Below are positions 1-7,028 of a DNA stretch of 19,159 nucleotides, in pieces. The first letter of the stretch is position 1; each line of letters opens with the position of its first letter. Location: contig JBDKGV010000038.1 of NCBI GenBank assembly GCA_039798005.1, positions 1 through 19,159 of the forward strand, written 5' to 3'. The notes below the pieces were generated by a model, which was given only the letters and a program-made list of their open reading frames with translations, did not search any database and had not been told where the DNA came from. The translations under genes were made by a program, and so were the position numbers. This DNA is from JBDKGV01 sp039798005 (lineage in GTDB: Bacteria > Fibrobacterota > Fibrobacteria > UBA5070).

Positions 1-322
1 CGGCAAATGGAGGGAGACGAACTTCACGGAGTCGGGGCTTTGGATCCGTGATCGCCTCCGGGCCAGGGAACGGGTCACTTCCATCGGGAAGGTCGCCGGG
101 ACCAAGGCGCTTGCCGTGCGGCGCATTGGTGGAATGATGCAGGTGACGGTTCCTGAAGGAGCGGACCAGGTGCGTCTGATGGATCTTTCCGGGCGGGTCC
201 TTGGCGACATGGCTTGCCAAGGCGCTTCGCTTGAGATTCCGTGGAGCCGCCCGGGTGTGGTGGTGGTGCAGGCGATCGCGGGTCGGCAAACCGTGGCAAG
301 CCGGATGGTGGCATCCCCGTAA
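1..322 (+). CDS. C-terminal end of a secreted protein with a T9SS-like sorting tail (partial)
   Basis: The reading frame is open from base 2 to the TAA at 320-322, so this is the 3' end of a gene that begins outside the window. About 106 residues are visible. The last 60 or so are beta-rich: VRLMDLSGRVLGD, then a short hydrophobic run (PGVVVVQAIAG), then a final strand ending RMVASP. This Leu-Ser-Gly-Arg followed by Gly-hydrophobic layout matches the type A sorting tails of type IX secretion and recurs in four other proteins of the window. No catalytic domain lies in the visible part, so the function is unknown. The protein is probably exported, like the pectin enzymes nearby. Confidence 0.6.
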   Translation, partial: GKWRETNFTESGLWIRDRLRARERVTSIGKVAGTKALAVRRIGGMMQVTVPEGADQVRLMDLSGRVLGDMACQGASLEIPWSRPGVVVVQAIAGRQTVASRMVASP

Positions 323-342
323 GGGAACCTATCTTCCGATCC

Positions 343-1044
343 GTGAACTCGGCTCTTTCCAGTCCATCGCCCAAGCTTGTCTGGATCGGCGGCTGGGCCT
401 CCTCGGTGGAGGCTTGGCATCCGGCGATCGGGACGGCGTATCCGCAATGGAGCCACGCTTTCGTGGCCGCCCAGGAGCTGCAGGATCCCGGATCCGATGA
501 TTTGACGGATCTTGTCAAATTGCGGGGTGGCGAAGGGGCCGTCGCGATCGCGTGGTCGCTGGGAAGCCTGCTTGCGCTGCGGGCATGGAACGCGGGGAAC
601 TGGCCCGAGGGCATGCCGTTGGTCGCGGTCTGCCCCGTGGTGGATTTCTGTGCAGAAGCCGGTCCTTGGCGCAGGCTTCATCTGGATCGGATGATCCGGG
701 GGCTTTCGCGAGGTCGCGAGGCGGTGCTGGAGGACTTTCGCAAGCTTGTGTGGGAGGAGATGCCGCCTGAACTCGCCGATCCCTGGCGGGAACAGGCGAG
801 CCGGATCCCGGTGCCGTCGTTGGTGCGCGGGCTGGAGATCCTCCGGGATGATAGACTTTCCATGATCCGCCCCGGTGCCGGTCTGGTGCTGATCGAAGGA
901 ACGGGCGATCGGGTCAGCCCTTCCTTGGATGCCGTGCTTGGCAAGGCGGACCTTGCCTTGCTGTCACGAAGGACGCTTGCGACCGGTCACGTCCCCTTCC
1001 TCGAGGATCCGGAAGGGTTTGGACGGATCCTGTCGGAATTGTAA
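343..1044 (+). CDS. alpha/beta hydrolase, BioH-like carboxylesterase
   Basis: This 233-residue protein has a complete alpha/beta-hydrolase triad. The nucleophile elbow is AWSLGS (Ser72), the acid is Asp189 in GTGDRVSP, and the base is His216 in ATGHVPFLEDPEGF. An early WIGGWASS loop could form the oxyanion hole. The size, the W-S-L-G elbow and the GHxPFxxxPxxF ending resemble pimeloyl-ACP methyl ester esterases (BioH), but no other biotin gene is present, so the substrate is uncertain. The GTG at 343 is preferred because it lies 20 bases after the preceding stop, whereas an in-frame ATG at 241 would overlap that gene by 82 bases. It converges on the next gene with only 5 bases between stops. 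A palindromic element at 500-520 is read in frame as LTDLVK. Confidence 0.75.
   Translation: MNSALSSPSPKLVWIGGWASSVEAWHPAIGTAYPQWSHAFVAAQELQDPGSDDLTDLVKLRGGEGAVAIAWSLGSLLALRAWNAGNWPEGMPLVAVCPVVDFCAEAGPWRRLHLDRMIRGLSRGREAVLEDFRKLVWEEMPPELADPWREQASRIPVPSLVRGLEILRDDRLSMIRPGAGLVLIEGTGDRVSPSLDAVLGKADLALLSRRTLATGHVPFLEDPEGFGRILSEL
500..520. repeat. dispersed palindrome, copy 1 (inside the BioH-like gene)
   Basis: The arms ATTTGAC and GTCAAAT are perfect, around a 7-base centre GGATCTT. It belongs to a family with consensus TTTGACRGAATCYGTCAAA found at six other places in the window. It is coding here and translated LTDLVK. Confidence 0.75.
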
Positions 1045-1049
1045 CGGGA

Positions 1050-2675
1050 TCAGGGCAGCGCGACGGTTCGCAGGAGCGGGGCCGTCCCGGCTTGCCGAAG
1101 TTCTACCGCGAAAAGTCCGGAAGGCAGTCGGGAGCGGTCCAGGGCGATCATCCCGTCGCTCGGAGCGGCTTGGGCGTGGTGGCGCACGCGGCCATCGAGC
1201 GAACGAAGGACGACTTCCACCGGGGCATCGCCACGGACGGGAAGCAGAAGGTGCGTTGCGGTCAGGTGGGTCGCCGATGCGTTCGAGGAGATCGTGCCGG
1301 TGCCTACGGGCCCCGATGGGGCGATGGCCATGGCAAAGGGCGTGGCGGGTTGGCCCCCGGAGCTGCGCAGGTTCATGATCGGTTGGTTTGCCCAGGCGTG
1401 ACGGACTTGGGTGGGCTTTGCAACGGTGGTGGTCAAGAGGATCGTGTCGCCCTTGAGGGTGGCCGTGGCCCAGCTCCATTTGTTGTCGGCGCCCGAAACG
1501 GCGAATCCGGTGGGCGTCGAGCCTGCATCGAGGGTCAACTTGCCGCCGCGCACGTCGAAAGGGATCACGATCGTGGTGCCCCTGAAGAAGCAGGCACGTG
1601 GGCGCGGGTGCTCGAACACGAAGCCGGTCTGGCCGTAGAGAGCGCCGCGGGCAAGCAGGCCCAAGCGCTTGCCGGCCTGGGGCTTCTGGGGATAGTGCCA
1701 GGTGCTGTCCGAACCGAGATCGACGGTCACCGACATCCATGTGTTCCTGAGCGTGTCGGTGACGCCTCGTTGGAGTTCGCGGATGGATGCCTCGTTGCTG
1801 GTCTCGCCTGGGGTGGTCTGGATGACTCCCTTGTGGCAAAGGCCCGCGACCAGAAAAGGCATGTCGGGTTGTCCCCACGCGGAGCGCCAGCCGGGAATCA
1901 TCTTCTCCAGCCGCCTGCCGTAGTTCTTGTAGAGGGCGGAGCTGGTGTTGTTCTCCCCTTGCAGCCAGACGGTGCCCTTCACACCGTATCCGGCCACCGG
2001 CTTGACCCAAGCGTCGTACATCTTGCCTGCGTTGGTGTCCGTCGCGAGGTCGGTGAAGCCGGAAAGCGTGGCCGGGTCGAGCCACTGTTCGATGATGGTG
2101 CCGCCCACGGCAGTGACCACCAGACCAACGGAAACCCCTTTGAGGTTGTCGAGCAGTTCGCGCCCGAAGAAGTATCCGGCGGCGGATAGCGGGCCCACGG
2201 TGGAAGGCGTGACGTTCTGCCATTGCACGGTCTGACCGGGCTGGCGCATGGTGACGTAGCGCAGGAGCGGGTAGCTGGCTGATTTGACGGAATCCGTCAA
2301 ATTCGGGTATTCCCGGTAGTTCATGCGGGTGTCCATGTTGGACTGCCCGGCGCAGTGCCAGACCTCGCCCACCATGACGTCGGTGAAGGTCACGGTGTTG
2401 GAGGCCCCCTTTGCGCTCAGGCTGTAGGGGCCGCCTGCGGCCATGGCTTCCAGCGAGACTTTCCACGAGCCGTCGCCGCCCGCCTTGACGGTCTTGCTTG
2501 CACCGCCCAAGGTCACCGTCACGGATTCGCCGCTTGCCGCCGTTCCCCAGACCGGCATCGCCTGGTTGCGCTGGAGCACCATGTGGTTGCCGAAGGGAAT
2601 CTTCATGGCCACGGCGGCTTGAGTCGCGGCAAAGCTTGAAATGACGGAAATTGTCAAACGTGACAGGAGACGCAT
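1050..2675 (-). CDS. secreted sialate O-acetylesterase-family carbohydrate esterase (SASA domain)
   Basis: This 541-residue exported esterase probably removes acetyl groups from polysaccharide or oligosaccharide. Residues 1-23 form a signal peptide ending AAVA. After it come the family-typical N-terminal beta domain (FGNHMVLQRNQAMPVWG), the nucleophile block GQSNM at 110-114 (Ser112), the block WLQGENN at 237-243, and His327 in the late D...HYPQK region expected to complete the triad. The last 60 residues form a T9SS-like sorting tail (LRSLDGRVRHH, then LPSGLFAVEL). The ATG at 2675 is preceded by GAGGGAA. Despite the family name, the neighbouring PL11 and CE12 genes point to acetylated pectin rather than sialic acid as the likely substrate; that is inference. 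Two palindrome copies lie inside the gene, one within the signal peptide. Confidence 0.88.
   Translation of the reverse strand: MRLLSRLTISVISSFAATQAAVAMKIPFGNHMVLQRNQAMPVWGTAASGESVTVTLGGASKTVKAGGDGSWKVSLEAMAAGGPYSLSAKGASNTVTFTDVMVGEVWHCAGQSNMDTRMNYREYPNLTDSVKSASYPLLRYVTMRQPGQTVQWQNVTPSTVGPLSAAGYFFGRELLDNLKGVSVGLVVTAVGGTIIEQWLDPATLSGFTDLATDTNAGKMYDAWVKPVAGYGVKGTVWLQGENNTSSALYKNYGRRLEKMIPGWRSAWGQPDMPFLVAGLCHKGVIQTTPGETSNEASIRELQRGVTDTLRNTWMSVTVDLGSDSTWHYPQKPQAGKRLGLLARGALYGQTGFVFEHPRPRACFFRGTTIVIPFDVRGGKLTLDAGSTPTGFAVSGADNKWSWATATLKGDTILLTTTVAKPTQVRHAWANQPIMNLRSSGGQPATPFAMAIAPSGPVGTGTISSNASATHLTATHLLLPVRGDAPVEVVLRSLDGRVRHHAQAAPSDGMIALDRSRLPSGLFAVELRQAGTAPLLRTVALP
2282..2302. repeat. dispersed palindrome, copy 2 (perfect)
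   Basis: The arms ATTTGACGGA and TCCGTCAAAT are perfectly complementary around a single central A, making this the most regular copy of the family. It lies in the SASA esterase gene and is translated LTDSVK on the minus strand. Confidence 0.85.
2639..2659. repeat. dispersed palindrome, copy 3 (in the signal-peptide codons of the esterase)
   Basis: The core TGACGGAAATTGTCA keeps both half-sites (TGAC and GTCA), with mismatches in the outer left arm and the centre. On the minus strand it encodes LTISVI within the esterase signal peptide. A more decayed relative (TGACGGATCTGT) lies at about 2695-2706, upstream of the same gene. Confidence 0.6.
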
Positions 2676-2729
2676 GGACGGTTCCCTCGTCGGCAGTGAC
2701 GGATCTGTGGAAAGACGTGAGGAGAAGAG

Positions 2730-2750
2730 GCCCCGGCGCGATGCCGGGGC
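2730..2750 (-). terminator. GC-rich hairpin after the PL11 lyase gene
   Basis: Arms GCCCCGGC (2730-2737) and GCCGGGGC (2743-2750) form a perfect 8-bp stem with a 5-base loop. The hairpin begins 6 bases after the lyase stop codon on the minus strand and is followed by CTCTTCTCC, a weak pyrimidine tract. It probably ends the PL11 transcript before the SASA esterase gene. Confidence 0.6.
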
Positions 2751-2756
2751 TTCTTG

Positions 2757-4880
2757 TCAGGGAGCCCGCAGCAGGTAAATGCCTTGGGGAATGCCTGGCG
2801 GGACCAGGAACTCGCCTGCGTTTGCCGTGAGACGAGCCGTCAAGCGTCCGCGCAGATCGTGCAGCTCAAGGACGGTTGCGCTGCGATCGAATCCGGAGGG
2901 AAATGCGAGGCGACTCTGCCCCATCAGGTGGATGGTGGCTTCGCGGTTCAAGTCCGGCTTCATGGTCTTGCCCTGGATTCCCACTGCGATCGGTGGTTGT
3001 CCGATGAGCTTGATGTTCGGGGCGGCCCATTTGGCGGTGTCCGCGAGGAAGAAGCCAAGGTGAGGTGGCTGGTTGTAGGCGGTGTTCTGCCAGGAGATGC
3101 CGGCGCGGTAGACCGGGTCGTGCATGAGGGTGTGCATGCGGAAGGTGGTGGGAGTGGTTGTCGTGTAGACGATCAGGCCCGAGTCGCCTTGCTGGCGCAG
3201 GATCATCTCCTCGCGCCAGTCGCCGAACAGGTCGCAGGAGAGGACGGGATTCGATTTGGTGGAGTTGTTGGTGATGCCCGTGTAGGCGCCCCAGCGCGTG
3301 TCGCTGGAAACCAAGCGGCCACCATTGGTCCAGCTGTCGATCTTCATCGGGCTCGGAGCGCTGCCGATGGCGTCCAGGAGTTCGTCCTGCAGGTCACCGT
3401 TCCAGTAGATGCGGAAATTCATGGAAGGGCGGCTGGTGGAAAGCGAGGTGCCCTTGTTGTTCCACAGCCCGCCGACCGCTGCGGACCACATCTCGTACCC
3501 GGGAGAGGCGCCATCGATGTCCGCAGCCAGGCCACGACCGTTGTCGGTGGTGTCGCCCGGGTCGTCCACTCCCCAAAGGATGGCGCCGGTCTTGGCGTCG
3601 TGCATCTCATGGGTGTAGTTGACACCGGCCTCTTCGTGCACGTCCCAGACCTCGAGTCCGGGATGCGTCGGATCGAGATCGCCCAGATGGATGGCGTCGC
3701 CATGGCCCAGGCCCGTGCGGTACATGAACTTGCCGTCGTCGTTGATGGCGCACGCCCCCTCGATGATCTCGTCCTTGCCGTCGGCATCCACGTCGCCTAC
3801 GGAGAGGTTGTGGTTGCCTTGGCCGTAGCACTCCTTGTCCTTGGTCGCGGCATCGTAGGCCCACCGCTGGGAGAGCGTCTTGCCGTCCCAATCCCACGCG
3901 GTGACGGCCATGCGGGTGTAGTAGCCGCGCTGCATCACGGCGCTGGGCTTCACGCCGTCGAGCCACGCGGCGGCGGCGAGGAAGCGGTCGACGCGGTTTC
4001 CGTAGGTGTCCCCCCAATCGCCTACGGTGCCGCGTCCGGGCACGTAGTTCACTGTCGCGAGCTCCTTGCCGTCGGTGCCCCGAAAGACCGTCAAGTATTC
4101 GGGGCCCGAGAGGACGTAGCCGCTGGTGTTGCGGTAGTCCTTGCTGTCGTCGTCGGTGGCGGCCGGGCCGGTGGAGAGGTATTTGCCGGTGCCGTCCTTG
4201 GTGCCGGGCGCCGTCTTGCAGATGATCTCGGCCTTGCCGTCGCCATCGAAGTCGGCGACCACGAACTGGGTGTAGTGGGCGCCCGCGCGGATGTTCATGC
4301 CAAGGTCGGCTCTCCAGAGGCGCTTGCCTTCCAGCGTCATGCCGTCCAGGAAGACATTGCCGGTGAACCCAGCCTTGGAGTTGTCCTGTGAGTTGGACGG
4401 ATCCCACTTGAGGACGAGGTCCAGGGTTCCGTCGCCGTTGAGGTCACCGGTGCTGCCGTCATTGGGGGAATAGGTGTAGGCAATGCCGTCCTTCGCGGTT
4501 CCGCCGGCGGGAACGCTCAACGGGATTCTTCGGGTCACTCCGGCCCATGGCGTCACCACGGTGTCGGCGGGCTGCTCGGTGGTGCCGATCACCGCACGGA
4601 CGGAATACTTGGCGGTGAGGCTGCCTGCCTTGTCGGTGTAGTTGGTGGCGGCGGTGGCGCCGATGGTGGCGATCTTGACGGCATCCCGGTACAGGTTGAA
4701 CGAGGTGGCCTTGAGCTCGTGGCCCAGCACGCGCCATGAGAGGAACACGTTGGTGCCTCCGGTGCTGACCGCCACTAGACCCCGGTCGAGCCATTCCATG
4801 CTGCGGGGAGCCGCATTTGCCGAGGTCGTCATCAACGACACTCCCAATGCGATGGCCGAAATGCGAAGTGTGGATCCCAT
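2757..4880 (-). CDS. secreted rhamnogalacturonan lyase, polysaccharide lyase family 11
   Basis: This 707-residue exported enzyme should cut the rhamnogalacturonan I backbone by calcium-dependent beta-elimination. Residues 1-23 are a signal peptide ending TTSANA. The mature N-terminus (MEWLDRGLVAV) and the fibronectin-like beta domain that follows (FNLYRD) are typical of YesW/YesX-type PL11 lyases. The beta-propeller carries repeated Asp-rich calcium loops: DLNGDGTLD near 146, DFDGDGKAE near 210 and DVDADGKDE near 363, plus QGNHNLS near 354. The ATG at 4880 follows AAGAGGGAG at good spacing; an upstream in-frame ATG at 4991 would put 37 residues in front of the signal peptide. The C-terminus has a sorting-tail start (LHDLRGRL, then QGIYLLRAP) but stops just after that Gly-Ile-Tyr strand, so the tail is shorter than in its neighbours. 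Confidence 0.92.
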   Translation of the reverse strand: MGSTLRISAIALGVSLMTTSANAAPRSMEWLDRGLVAVSTGGTNVFLSWRVLGHELKATSFNLYRDAVKIATIGATAATNYTDKAGSLTAKYSVRAVIGTTEQPADTVVTPWAGVTRRIPLSVPAGGTAKDGIAYTYSPNDGSTGDLNGDGTLDLVLKWDPSNSQDNSKAGFTGNVFLDGMTLEGKRLWRADLGMNIRAGAHYTQFVVADFDGDGKAEIICKTAPGTKDGTGKYLSTGPAATDDDSKDYRNTSGYVLSGPEYLTVFRGTDGKELATVNYVPGRGTVGDWGDTYGNRVDRFLAAAAWLDGVKPSAVMQRGYYTRMAVTAWDWDGKTLSQRWAYDAATKDKECYGQGNHNLSVGDVDADGKDEIIEGACAINDDGKFMYRTGLGHGDAIHLGDLDPTHPGLEVWDVHEEAGVNYTHEMHDAKTGAILWGVDDPGDTTDNGRGLAADIDGASPGYEMWSAAVGGLWNNKGTSLSTSRPSMNFRIYWNGDLQDELLDAIGSAPSPMKIDSWTNGGRLVSSDTRWGAYTGITNNSTKSNPVLSCDLFGDWREEMILRQQGDSGLIVYTTTTPTTFRMHTLMHDPVYRAGISWQNTAYNQPPHLGFFLADTAKWAAPNIKLIGQPPIAVGIQGKTMKPDLNREATIHLMGQSRLAFPSGFDRSATVLELHDLRGRLTARLTANAGEFLVPPGIPQGIYLLRAP

Positions 4881-5070
4881 GTCTTGCTCCCTCTTGTGCT
4901 GCCCGATGGATTTTTCCGTGTGGTTCGATCCAAGGACGGTTGGAGCGAAGCACAGGTTCATGGATCGAGAATACCGCGTCGTGTCCGCCATCGCACCTGA
5001 ATGTCCGAAAAGAGGTTGAACGCCCGGTCAACGCTCCGATGCGAAACATGCGGCCGTCTTCATTCTCCTC

Positions 5071-5110
5071 GGGTCTGATACCTCGAAGCTTGCTTCGTGA
5101 TTTCAGGCCC
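5071..5110. repeat. REP-like hairpin 1
   Basis: The inner stem CGAAGC (5084-5089) and GCTTCG (5092-5097) is closed around TT. The outer arms GGGTCTGA (5071-5078) and TCAGGCCC (5103-5110) pair at 7 of 8 positions, giving a 40-base imperfect hairpin. It shares the frame ATACCTCG-x-AGCTTGCT...TGATTT with the second hairpin at 5128-5156. Confidence 0.7.
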
Positions 5111-5127
5111 GAGATTGCTTGCCACCA

Positions 5128-5156
5128 ATACCTCGCAGCTTGCTGCGAGGTGATTT
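5128..5156. repeat. REP-like hairpin 2
   Basis: Perfect 9-bp arms CCTCGCAGC (5131-5139) and GCTGCGAGG (5142-5150) enclose TT, with the same ATA leader and TGATTT trailer as hairpin 1. The A/C and T/G differences between the copies are compensatory, so pairing is kept while sequence varies. Confidence 0.75.
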
Positions 5157-5504
5157 ATTGTCCGATTTTCGCAAGGTGCTTGGCGAAGGCCAATTTGCAG
5201 CTCCGGCAGAACGGGCACGAAATCGGACCTGAAACGACGGAATTCATCGAGGCATTGCATCGACCGCATTCCAAATGCTACAATGGGGATTCACCCGTGC
5301 TGTTGGAAAGGTCGTCCGCGTGCTGCGCTCAGGACTTGAAGAAATCTCCGTTGCTGGAAGACCGGACATGGTACCGCCAACGGTTGCCCTGAAATCCCCT
5401 CATTGGTTGCTGGACGAGCTGGCGACCCGGAGCGTGCCGCAATCCTCCATGGTCGAGTTCGATGCAAGCCAGCGCAGTCAACTGGTTGCGCTGGTGGCGG
5501 GCAC
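5157..5504. other. intergenic stretch with no recognisable gene
   Basis: No convincing gene is seen on either strand: open frames here lack recognisable motifs, and some run through the REP hairpins or into the 3' end of the CE12 gene. It holds a near-perfect inverted repeat, TCCGATTTTCG (5161-5171) and CGAAATCGGA (5218-5227), 46 bases apart, and the hairpin at 5469-5494 described separately. It could be leftover mobile or REP-type DNA or encode a small structured RNA; neither is shown. Confidence 0.4.
5469..5494 (-). terminator. hairpin just downstream of the CE12 esterase gene
   Basis: Perfect 8-bp arms CCAGCGCA (5469-5476) and TGCGCTGG (5487-5494) enclose a 10-base loop and begin 10 bases after the TAG stop at 5505. 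There is no run of T after the stem on the minus strand, so if it ends transcription it does so without the classical tail. Confidence 0.4.
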
Positions 5505-6788
5505 CTACCGCAAGGACCGGATGACTTGGGACGCGGCTCCGCCGTCGGTCTGAAGGCTCACCAAAAGCTCCTCCCCCGTGTGCGTGCCCAGGTCGACCAA
5601 GGCGTCATGCCCTTGCAGGCGCTGATCGAGGATTCGTTGCCCGGACAGGTTCCATGCCGTCACCTTGCGCAAGGCATGTGGGCTTGAGAGCCGCAGCCGG
5701 TTGCCGACAGCCTTGATGTTCGCGGGGACCTTGTTCACCACGCTTGTTTTGGTGGTGCCTCCCGCGAAGATTGCCGTGAAGGTGTGCGGCAGCGAGTCCA
5801 TGGTGAAGGTGTACCGCTTCTCCTTGGTGAGGCTGTCGCCCTTGGCGTTGGCCCAGTAGCGGAAGGTCTTGCCCGCAGCGGGCTTGACCTTGAGGGTGAC
5901 CGGCGCTCCGTACGGGAAGATGCGGTTGCGCGTCAGCACACCGGCTCCGGCGAGGTTTGATTTCACGGTCACCAGTTGCTTGCGGGTGACCAGGGCGGCA
6001 AGGGGCTTGAGCACGCTGTCTGCGGCCAAACGTACGATCTCCTCGGTGACCATGCGGGCGTTCTCCAGCGACCCCATTTCTTGGAAGTGGGTTCCATCGG
6101 CGTTTCCGGTGGGGTAGTTGGGGTACTCGCCGGTGTCCAGGCCCATGAAGTGCCACTTGGTCATGTACCCCGCGCCCAACGTGTCCATCAGAAGCTTGGA
6201 TTTCTTCTCGAGATCCAGCACCGGCACGCGCAGGTTCTCGCCGACATGGATCATGGCGATCCGGTAGTTGTTGGCCTTTTCGGTGAAGACCTCCCGGACC
6301 GTGGGTTTGGTGGTATCGGTCCAGGTGTTCATGTTCATCGGAGTGACGAATACGGGGTGGACGCCCTTGGCACGCGCTTCGGTCGCGTACATGGTCAAGT
6401 ATTGCTTGTAGGTGACGGTGTCGGTATAACGACTGGTGTCGGACAAGTCGCGGTCGTTGTGGCCGAACTGGATGAACAGGAAGTCCCCGGCCTTGAGCGC
6501 GGCCGAGGTGGTGGCCCACTGGCCTTTGGTCACGAAGCTCCTGGAGCTGCGGCCACCCACGGCGTTGTTGAGGATCGTCACCGACCCCGGCTTGAACCAG
6601 TGGCCGATCACTTGGCCCCAACCGGCCCACGGAGCTTTTGACGCCGGGTAATTGCACACGGTGGAATCGCCGATGATCACGATGCGCACGCTTGCCGTCT
6701 GGGCCCACGCGAGCCAGCATCCGGCAAGGCTCAAGACGAGGACTTGGGGGCGGAGCAGGGATTTCAGCAGACGAAGCGGAAGGTTCAT
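5505..6788 (-). CDS. secreted SGNH esterase, rhamnogalacturonan acetylesterase type (CE12)
   Basis: This 427-residue protein should remove acetyl groups from rhamnogalacturonan. The four SGNH blocks are present: GDSTV at 40-44 (Ser42), GGRSSRSF from 78 (Gly), GHND at 109-112 (Asn111), and DGTHF at 231-235 (Asp231, His234). Residues about 275-343 look like one Listeria-Bacteroides (InlB B) repeat (YGAPVTLKVKP, FRYWAN, YTFTM, TAIF). A T9SS-like tail follows (VTAWNLSGQRI). The N-terminus reads as a signal peptide cleaved after AWA, but LAGC at 21-24 also fits a lipobox, so secretion versus lipidation is open. The gene is divergent from the TauE gene, with 240 bases between starts. It is unlikely to share a transcript with the PL11 gene because a hairpin and REP-like elements intervene. 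Confidence 0.9.
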   Translation of the reverse strand: MNLPLRLLKSLLRPQVLVLSLAGCWLAWAQTASVRIVIIGDSTVCNYPASKAPWAGWGQVIGHWFKPGSVTILNNAVGGRSSRSFVTKGQWATTSAALKAGDFLFIQFGHNDRDLSDTSRYTDTVTYKQYLTMYATEARAKGVHPVFVTPMNMNTWTDTTKPTVREVFTEKANNYRIAMIHVGENLRVPVLDLEKKSKLLMDTLGAGYMTKWHFMGLDTGEYPNYPTGNADGTHFQEMGSLENARMVTEEIVRLAADSVLKPLAALVTRKQLVTVKSNLAGAGVLTRNRIFPYGAPVTLKVKPAAGKTFRYWANAKGDSLTKEKRYTFTMDSLPHTFTAIFAGGTTKTSVVNKVPANIKAVGNRLRLSSPHALRKVTAWNLSGQRILDQRLQGHDALVDLGTHTGEELLVSLQTDGGAASQVIRSLR

Positions 6789-6841
6789 GGAAGGAACCTA
6801 CGGCAGGCTTGCCACGGAGGAAGGCCAAGTGCGGAATTGGA

Positions 6842-6913
6842 GTTGAGCGATTGTTCAACGATTGAGCCTCGCCCGACCTTTGCCGGTCAAGGGGTGATCT
6901 GCGGTCGCTCAAC
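6842..6913. promoter_or_regulatory. candidate operator cluster in the CE12/TauE divergent gap
   Basis: GTTGAGCGA (6842-6850) and TCGCTCAAC (6905-6913) are perfect inverted copies 54 bases apart. Next to the first, CGATTG occurs twice at 11-base spacing (6848 and 6859), one helical turn. The positions suit a regulator of the CE12 esterase gene or of both divergent genes. The protein that binds is not known. Confidence 0.35.
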
Positions 6914-7028
6914 CTGGCGGGAAGGACATTCCGTCTTGCCACGGATGCACGAGGCATAAGCCGCGCCTATAGTTGCGACAAGGAGTTCTCCTTGGCATTC
7001 CCGAGGCGACGGGCCTAGCTTTGGCTCC

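Noticed and set aside
2282..2302. Reading the palindrome centre as a GANTC (CcrM-type) methylation signal
   Set aside because: GAATC occurs in some copies, but others have GGATC or GAAAT, so the centre is not conserved as GANTC.
964..2466. Open frame of 500 codons overlapping the SASA esterase and BioH-like genes
   Set aside because: It lies in another frame of a gene with a signal peptide and GQSNM motif. Its product is rich in Arg, His and Pro, typical of an out-of-frame translation.
2754..4391. Open frame of 545 codons opposite the PL11 lyase
   Set aside because: It is antisense to a clear PL11 gene. Long antisense frames are expected in GC-rich coding DNA, and the product has no recognisable domain.
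5060..5269. Possible 69-residue protein on the minus strand
   Set aside because: It reads straight through both REP-like hairpins and has no good start context, so it is more likely a by-product of the repeats.
5275..5553. Possible 92-residue protein on the plus strand
   Set aside because: It runs into the 3' end of the CE12 gene on the other strand and through its terminal hairpin, and it shows no known motif.
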